Assembly: GCA_964492135.1 (NCBI GenBank)
Contig: CAZBJW010000275.1
Coordinates: 1-5,343 of the forward strand
Origin: CAYGAW01 sp964492135
Lineage (GTDB): Bacteria > Chloroflexota > Anaerolineae > UBA7937 > B3-Chlor
Length of the DNA: 5,343 nucleotides
Direction: 5' to 3'
Shown here: positions 1-3,596 of the stretch, piece by piece
Layout of the letters: each line of letters starts with the position of its first letter
How positions within the stretch are numbered: the stretch's first letter is position 1
Position numbers and translations under genes: made by a program
Notes under the pieces: generated by a model
What the model saw: the letters and a program-made list of their open reading frames with translations, nothing else
The model's database searches: none
What the model was told of the DNA's origin: nothing

Positions 1-1
1 T

Positions 2-811
2 CTACTCCTGTCCTCTCATCTCGTCAAGGGTCTTATTGACAGCAACCACCTCGCTCTGGGGATCACGGCCGCCCCTGCCCTGACCAGGGAAATGCTTGGC
101 CACAGTCATCACCCTGCCCCCACTGCCCTCGTGCACACCTCTGATGTATGCCCTGCCCAACCTGGCCACCCAATCCGGATTTCCGCCGAAGACCCGCACC
201 CCGAGATCTCCCCTCTCTCCCGATCGAGGGCTATCGAGAACGTCGAGGACCGGCCCCAGAAGCATATTGACACCCACTGCAGCGAGTTCCCGCCCGACAA
301 CAGCTCCGCTAGTCTGAGCATGTTCCTCACTCCACGTCGCTCCGATCGCCATCTGACTCGGAAGCTGCGTGAATCCGCTGCGAAGTTGGCTGTGGGGATA
401 TCCGTTCCCCTCTTCCTCGACCGCGATGAACAGAGGCACAAACAGCTCCTGCCCCTGAATTTCCACGCTGCTGGCCTGGGAAGCAAGGTTCTGAAGTGCG
501 TTGGTTAGTCGCGCGACCTGAAGGGGCGTAGGCACCTCGCTGTGGTTGTTGATGTTGCCCCTTGATTCTGAGAGGAGTACAGCTCCAACCTTATATTCCA
601 GGATCAATCGGGCAATTGCGCTCTCTGCGGAGGTGTCCTCACCGGGGAAGTCAACCATGAACAACTGACCGACCCGCTCCTGCGGCGTCATCTGTTCCAG
701 GATGTCGGTAACCGGATCATCCTGGGCTGAGACATCGTGGGGAAGCAGAAGAGCGAGTATGCCGCATAGTGCGAGCAACCTGATAAGGGTAGAAACGGAC
801 CGCCCAATCAA
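2..811 (-). CDS. Exported glycoside hydrolase family 3-like protein, ends early at an in-frame TAG
   Basis: The 269-residue product resembles the N-terminal part of the GH3 (NagZ / beta-glucosidase) TIM barrel. Residues 1-29 look like a Sec signal peptide: Arg near the start, a hydrophobic core at about 9-23, and a probable cut after VSA (27-29). No lipobox is seen. Family landmarks follow in order: MTPQERVGQLFMV (41-53), an IAVEEEGNG segment (129-137) where NagZ has DqEGG, GPVLDVLDSPR (186-196), the GVRVFGGNPDWV block (204-215), and AKHFPGQG (238-245). The usual Asp-His dyad after KHFPGHG is only half present: Asp250 is kept but the His position is Gln252. The start is TTG at 811-809; the signal peptide requires it and AGGAG lies about 10 bases upstream. 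The frame stops at TAG (4-2), well short of the ~340 residues of single-domain NagZ and before the nucleophile region. It is probably co-transcribed with the M29 gene 18 bases upstream. The fold assignment is firm; activity and substrate are unknown. Confidence 0.82.
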   Translation of the reverse strand: MIGRSVSTLIRLLALCGILALLLPHDVSAQDDPVTDILEQMTPQERVGQLFMVDFPGEDTSAESAIARLILEYKVGAVLLSESRGNINNHSEVPTPLQVARLTNALQNLASQASSVEIQGQELFVPLFIAVEEEGNGYPHSQLRSGFTQLPSQMAIGATWSEEHAQTSGAVVGRELAAVGVNMLLGPVLDVLDSPRSGERGDLGVRVFGGNPDWVARLGRAYIRGVHEGSGGRVMTVAKHFPGQGRGGRDPQSEVVAVNKTLDEMRGQE

Positions 812-820
812 TAAAGACCG

Positions 821-826
821 TCTCCT
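821..826 (-). promoter_or_regulatory. Ribosome binding site for the GH3-like gene
   Basis: On the minus strand AGGAGA sits just after the TGA of the M29 gene and 9 bases before the TTG at 811-809. It supports the TTG start, which is needed to include the signal peptide; the first in-frame ATG lies inside the mature domain at residue 41. Confidence 0.6.
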
Positions 827-829
827 AAC

Positions 830-1912
830 TCAGTAGACCCACTCACCATCTTCCTGGACGAGGACCCCATCGAGATAGATCTCGCCGCCATCGCGCAGAT
901 CCTTAATCATGTCCCAGTGCAGGCCCGATTCGTTCTTGCTCCCGGTCTCTGGGTATCCCCTGCCCAGGGCCAGGTGAACCGTGCCACCTATCTTCTCGTC
1001 GAAGAGGATGTTCTTGATGAAGCGGTCAATGCTGTAGTTGTTGCCCAGGCCCAATTCCCCCACGTACCGGGCGCCCTGGTCCATGTCCAATAGCGCCAGA
1101 AGGTAGTCTTCTCCCCTGGCGGCAGTGGCCTCCACAACTCTGCCCTTCTCAAACCACAGACGCACGCCTTCTACTTCCTGCCCTCCGAAAGCAGGGTAGA
1201 TGGCAGGGTAGCTGTAGAGAATGTGGCCCTCCACGCTATCCTCCAGCGGACCGGTGAATATCTCTCCATCCGGCATGTTCAGCTTGCCATCGGCGCTGAC
1301 GAACGTGCGTCCTTCGACGCGCATCTTCAACTCCGTATCTTCCCCCTTGATGAGCACTTCTTGGCCCTGCTCAAACAGGTCCTTCAGTTCCTTCTGTTTC
1401 CGGGAGACTTGTTCCCAATCAAGGTCCACAGCGCCGAAAACGAAATCCTCGAACTCTGCCATATTCATGCCGGCATCCTGAGCAGCTCCCAGAGTGGGAT
1501 AGAGGGTCACGACCCAACGCGTGTTGTCAGTCAGGTAAGCCCTCACACTTGCGTCGGATCTACGCCACGCGGCTATCCTTCCTGGCTCGAGACCGCTCAG
1601 CATCTTCGTGTTGCCCGGAGCCAGTATCTGGATATAGACATCGGTGTTCTCTGCCTCATGCATGCGCAAGGAGGGAAACCTACTTAGCTGTTCCTGAGTC
1701 GCCTCCCGCAGAAGGATTTCCCTGAACTCCTCCAGCTCGATGTGGCTCACGATTTCGCCAGCTCCCCTCTGCAGAGCACGCCGGTATGTCTCCACGACTA
1801 GTGGCTTGGCCAGGTCACTGAACGCCTTGATCTGGACCGTGTCGCCCTCTTGCACCGCCGTGCAGAAATCCACCAGTGTTTGCGCAAGTCTCGCCACTCT
1901 CGGGTCGAGCAT
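830..1912 (-). CDS. M29-family metallo-aminopeptidase (aminopeptidase T / AmpS type)
   Basis: This complete 360-residue protein matches the M29 (thermophilic aminopeptidase) family, which removes N-terminal residues from peptides using a two-metal centre, normally in the cytoplasm as a dimer. No signal peptide or membrane segment is seen. The expected ligands are all present in order: Glu217 in MPDGEIFTGP, Glu286 in YVGELGLGNN, His313 in GTVHLALG, the catalytic Tyr320 in GRGY, and His332 with Asp334 in GLHWD. The spacing from Tyr to the His-x-Asp pair is 12 residues, shorter than the ~24 I recall for Thermus aminopeptidase T. The whole protein is also shorter than the ~400-residue classical members, so it belongs to a compact branch. 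The ATG start has AGGAGG eight bases upstream (1921-1926) and a near-consensus promoter at 1960-1988. The GH3-like gene follows after 18 bases, so the two form a likely operon, perhaps for peptide or cell-wall scavenging (inference). Peptide specificity cannot be read from the sequence. Confidence 0.93.
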   Translation of the reverse strand: MLDPRVARLAQTLVDFCTAVQEGDTVQIKAFSDLAKPLVVETYRRALQRGAGEIVSHIELEEFREILLREATQEQLSRFPSLRMHEAENTDVYIQILAPGNTKMLSGLEPGRIAAWRRSDASVRAYLTDNTRWVVTLYPTLGAAQDAGMNMAEFEDFVFGAVDLDWEQVSRKQKELKDLFEQGQEVLIKGEDTELKMRVEGRTFVSADGKLNMPDGEIFTGPLEDSVEGHILYSYPAIYPAFGGQEVEGVRLWFEKGRVVEATAARGEDYLLALLDMDQGARYVGELGLGNNYSIDRFIKNILFDEKIGGTVHLALGRGYPETGSKNESGLHWDMIKDLRDGGEIYLDGVLVQEDGEWVY

Positions 1913-1920
1913 AGAACCTG

Positions 1921-1926
1921 CCTCCT
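1921..1926 (-). promoter_or_regulatory. Ribosome binding site of the M29 gene
   Basis: A perfect AGGAGG on the minus strand lies 8 bases before the ATG at 1912-1910. An identical AGGAGG occurs exactly 20 bases further upstream (1941-1946), within the predicted short leader. Confidence 0.8.
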
Positions 1927-1959
1927 GTCTGCAAGATGGTCCTCCTGACGTGCAGCACG

Positions 1960-1988
1960 ATTTTATCGTATTGCCGGCCCCATGTCAA
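1960..1988 (-). promoter_or_regulatory. Sigma-70-type promoter of the M29-GH3 unit
   Basis: Read on the minus strand, TTGACA (1988-1983, a perfect -35) is followed by a 17-base spacer and TAAAAT (1965-1960, five of six matches to the -10 consensus). Transcription would begin near 1953, giving a leader of about 40 bases before the M29 ATG. Position, orientation and spacing all fit the downstream gene. This indicates that M29 and GH3 are expressed independently of the upstream HTH gene. Confidence 0.8.
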
Positions 1989-1989
1989 C

Positions 1990-2368
1990 GATCGGACTCG
2001 CGGGGAGACTCACCCGAGGCCTCTTCAGTCGCAACGAGAGACCCTCCTATGCCCAGCTCGTGGCCTGCGCCCATGCAGTGCGGAAGGTCAATATGTCAAG
2101 ACACGAGAAGCGGCGAAGAGTGAGTCGAGAGGGGGCGCCTGTGCTCCGAGCATGGGCAAGGTGAGTTGTCGGACGGGCCTCGCTGAGATGGCGGAGGCGT
2201 GCAAAACCCAAGCGGTCCGGCCAGCCGGCTTGCCTGAGATCGCCTTCTAGGACGCCAGCCGCTGGGCAGTGCCCTCACACTGCCATCCTGCTCCTCGCCC
2301 TTCCATGCGGTCAGTGCAGCTTGGTGCACCTTCAGGGGCGATACCGAGAGGATCACTGGTTCCTGAAA
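1990..2368. other. Gene-free stretch between the HTH gene and the M29 promoter
   Basis: I see no convincing gene here on either strand. The open frames present (for example minus 2096-2356 and plus 1936-2250) are rich in Ser, Pro, Arg and Cys, match no family I recognise, and lack good ribosome binding sites. No tRNA, tmRNA, RNase P or SRP RNA signature was recognised. The stretch contains a perfect 7-bp hairpin (2265-2284), an 11-base odd palindrome TGCTCCGAGCA (2142-2152), a widely spaced inverted pair GCCCATGC / GCATGGGC (2069-2076 and 2150-2157), and a GTCAA-TAT-GTCAA direct repeat (2087-2099). At this length and base composition several of these are expected by chance. It may be a decayed gene, or the leader or trailer of the flanking transcripts. 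Confidence 0.5.
2265..2284. other. Perfect 7-bp stem-loop in the intergenic region
   Basis: GGCAGTG (2265-2271) pairs exactly with CACTGCC (2278-2284) across a six-base loop. An imperfect smaller hairpin built on CCAG/CTGG lies next to it at about 2255-2265. No T-run follows on either strand, so it is not a typical intrinsic terminator. It could be a transcript-end structure of the HTH mRNA, an RNA element or a protein site; function unknown. Confidence 0.4.
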
Positions 2369-2386
2369 GGAGCACTTTGGTGCTTC
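2369..2386 (-). terminator. Possible weak terminator hairpin after the HTH gene
   Basis: Seven base pairs (one G-T) enclose a four-base loop, GGAGCAC-TTTG-GTGCTTC as read on the plus strand. The hairpin lies 6 bases beyond the stop codon of the HTH gene on the minus strand. Only a short CTTT-type tract follows in that direction, so intrinsic termination would be weak. The placement is the main argument for the call. Confidence 0.35.
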
Positions 2387-2392
2387 GTGAGA

Positions 2393-2641
2393 TCACCCGT
2401 ACGCTGCCTTGAGCTCCTCCTTGACCAACTCTTGGATCTCACGACGCAACTCCGGATATCCGGCGTAACCAAGCCGCTGCGCGAACCTGGTCACCGTCGC
2501 CGGGTCCACTTCCAGTCGTTGCGACAGTTCGGAACCGTTCATGAAGGCAGCTTCGCGATATTCCTGAGTCAAGAAGTCGGAGATCCTCTTCTGGTTCTTT
2601 CCAAGTCGAGGGTAATGTTGGGCGATCCTCTCCCGAAACAT
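2393..2641 (-). CDS. RpiR/MurR-type helix-turn-helix protein without SIS domain
   Basis: The 82-residue product corresponds to the N-terminal DNA-binding domain of RpiR/MurR regulators (HTH_6). Family features include FRERIAQHYPRLGKNQKRI (2-20), the A-x-FMNGSEL segment (32-39), and the recognition helix region VDPATVTRFAQRLGYAGYPEL (45-65). It then ends with a charged helix, KEELKAAYG. Family members are usually about 280 residues, with a C-terminal SIS domain that binds a phosphosugar; none is encoded here. The next 300 bases show no SIS-like sequence in any frame. The ATG start has AAGGAGG six bases upstream (2648-2654), and a TATAAT promoter lies about 80 bases upstream. It is transcribed away from the glycosyltransferase gene and could act on the shared promoter region (inference). 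It is either a stand-alone DNA-binding protein or the surviving 5' part of a truncated regulator. The domain identity is strong; its targets are unknown. Confidence 0.85.
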   Translation of the reverse strand: MFRERIAQHYPRLGKNQKRISDFLTQEYREAAFMNGSELSQRLEVDPATVTRFAQRLGYAGYPELRREIQELVKEELKAAYG

Positions 2642-2647
2642 GGAAAA

Positions 2648-2654
2648 CCTCCTT
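2648..2654 (-). promoter_or_regulatory. Ribosome binding site of the HTH gene
   Basis: AAGGAGG on the minus strand, 6 bases before the ATG at 2641-2639. It is a strong site that confirms this start and argues that the small gene is, or recently was, translated. Confidence 0.8.
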
Positions 2655-2721
2655 GCGCCGTCTCCGGTCAGCCTGTGATGGGAAGGAAGCCGACCCCATG
2701 AGACTGGGATCCCTACTTCAC

Positions 2722-2750
2722 ATTATAGCGTGTAACGATGATTGACGCAA
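2722..2750 (-). promoter_or_regulatory. Promoter of the HTH gene
   Basis: On the minus strand a perfect -10 TATAAT (2727-2722) is preceded by a 17-base spacer and TTGCGT (2750-2745) as a weak -35 with three of six matches. Predicted transcription starts near 2715, leaving a leader of about 74 bases before the ATG. Confidence 0.65.
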
Positions 2751-2789
2751 ACGTGCGCCGTGGTTCGCCCTCCAATGATAGAAAAGCCC

Positions 2790-2818
2790 TTGCACCGACT
2801 ATGCCAACCTAGTATAAT
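2790..2818 (+). promoter_or_regulatory. Promoter of the glycosyltransferase-YfhO unit
   Basis: TTGCAC (2790-2795, weak -35) is followed by a 17-base spacer and a perfect -10 TATAAT (2813-2818). Transcription would begin near 2825, just upstream of the ribosome binding site at 2836-2841. This promoter faces away from the HTH promoter; only 39 bases separate the two -35 boxes, so a regulator bound there could affect both. Confidence 0.65.
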
Positions 2819-2835
2819 GGGCCGAGATTGTGACC

Positions 2836-2841
2836 AGGTGA
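2836..2841 (+). promoter_or_regulatory. Ribosome binding site deciding the TTG start of the glycosyltransferase
   Basis: AGGTGA, a near-match to AGGAGG, lies 6 bases before TTG at 2848-2850. The alternative ATG at 2863 has no Shine-Dalgarno sequence at proper spacing, so the TTG start is preferred. The two choices differ by only five residues. Confidence 0.6.
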
Positions 2842-2847
2842 GATTCC

Positions 2848-3564
2848 TTGCGCACGAAAACCATGGTGGTCATGCCGACCTACAATGAGGCCGAGAATCT
2901 TGTCCAGATCGTGGCTGAGTTGATGACCCTGGGCCTGGACGGTCTCGAAATCCTGATCATCGACGACAACTCCCCCGACGGCACCGGTGAGATTGCCGAT
3001 GATCTGGCCCTGCAGTACGCTGACAGAGTGCACGTCATCCACCGCCCCAGTAAGATGGGACTCGGAACAGCCTACATCATGGGGTTTCGCCAAGCACTAG
3101 AGGCCGGTGCCGACTACGTCGTCCAGATGGATGCGGATTTCTCGCACTCTCCTTCCTACCTACCCGTGTTCATGGACAGGATCAAAGAATGCGACGTGGT
3201 CATCGGATCCCGCTACGTACCAGACGGAGGCGTTGACGCCAAGTGGAGCCCATGGAGACGCTTTCTGAGTTGGGGAGGGAATTTCTATGCTCGACTGATC
3301 ACGGGCCTCCAGATTCTTGACACCACGGGGGGTTTCAGATGCTTCAGGCGGCGAGCCCTGCTGCAACTGGATTTCGACGGCATACGCTCAGAGGGTTATG
3401 CCTTTCAGATAGAGATGGCCTGCGCTTGTCAGAAAAAGGGTCTGCGCCTCTGCGAGATCCCCATCTATTTCGAGGATCGCTCGATGGGCCTCTCCAAGAT
3501 GAGCTCCCGCATCATCCTGGAAGCAGTGTGGCGGGTTTGGCAGATGAGGTGGTGGTACCGGTAG
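2848..3564 (+). CDS. DPM1-like polyprenyl-phosphate sugar synthase (GT2 family)
   Basis: This 238-residue single-domain GT-A glycosyltransferase resembles dolichyl/polyprenyl-phosphate mannosyl- or glucosyltransferases. Such enzymes move a sugar from a nucleotide donor to a polyprenyl phosphate at the cytoplasmic face of the membrane. Motifs in order: MPTYNEAEN (9-17), IIDDNSPDGTGE (37-48), the metal-binding DAD at 95-97 followed by FSHSP, GSRYVPDGG (120-128), SWGGNFYARLITG (141-153), DTTGGFRCF (158-166), EGYAFQIEM (182-190), and EIPIYFEDRSMGLSK (203-217) with the family Arg211 and Lys217. The protein stops soon after this block with no C-terminal membrane helices or GtrA domain, so it is soluble or peripheral like human DPM1. 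The next gene, 32 bases downstream, encodes a YfhO-like membrane protein that could use the lipid-linked sugar. The sugar (mannose, glucose or GlcNAc) cannot be told from the sequence. Confidence 0.93.
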   Translation: MRTKTMVVMPTYNEAENLVQIVAELMTLGLDGLEILIIDDNSPDGTGEIADDLALQYADRVHVIHRPSKMGLGTAYIMGFRQALEAGADYVVQMDADFSHSPSYLPVFMDRIKECDVVIGSRYVPDGGVDAKWSPWRRFLSWGGNFYARLITGLQILDTTGGFRCFRRRALLQLDFDGIRSEGYAFQIEMACACQKKGLRLCEIPIYFEDRSMGLSKMSSRIILEAVWRVWQMRWWYR

Positions 3565-3585
3565 TGCGGTAGCCACTGCAACGAC

Positions 3586-3591
3586 AGAGGG
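3586..3591 (+). promoter_or_regulatory. Ribosome binding site for the YfhO-like gene
   Basis: AGAGGG lies 5 bases before TTG at 3597-3599. An in-frame TAG at 3570-3572 limits how far upstream the gene can begin. The only other codon in between that might initiate is a CTG at 3576, and the first in-frame ATG is about 138 codons downstream, inside a membrane segment. Confidence 0.5.
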
Positions 3592-3596
3592 CACAG

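Noticed and set aside
92..508. Plus-strand open frame of 138 codons opposite the GH3-like gene.
   Set aside because: It is a shadow of a clear GH3-family coding frame on the other strand; its translation shows no domain.
2093..2099. A second minus-strand TTGACA (2099-2094) upstream of the M29 promoter.
   Set aside because: No acceptable -10 sequence lies 16-18 bases downstream; the hexamers there are GC-rich.
2069..2157. Inverted pair GCCCATGC / GCATGGGC considered as mobile-element ends or a long RNA stem.
   Set aside because: Eight bases with 73 bases between, no extension of pairing, no flanking target duplication and no transposase; one or two such matches are expected by chance in this interval.
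1936..2250. Plus-strand open frame of 104 codons crossing the M29 promoter.
   Set aside because: The composition is unlike a real protein (Cys/Arg/Ser-rich), it has no recognisable domain, and it overlaps a well-supported opposite promoter.
2096..2356. Minus-strand open frame of 86 codons in the same frame as the HTH gene, separated from it by the TGA at 2395-2393, which suggested readthrough or a longer protein.
   Set aside because: The translation is Ser/Pro/Arg-rich with no SIS-like or other recognisable motif and no ribosome binding site. Long open frames in several frames are common in GC-rich non-coding DNA.
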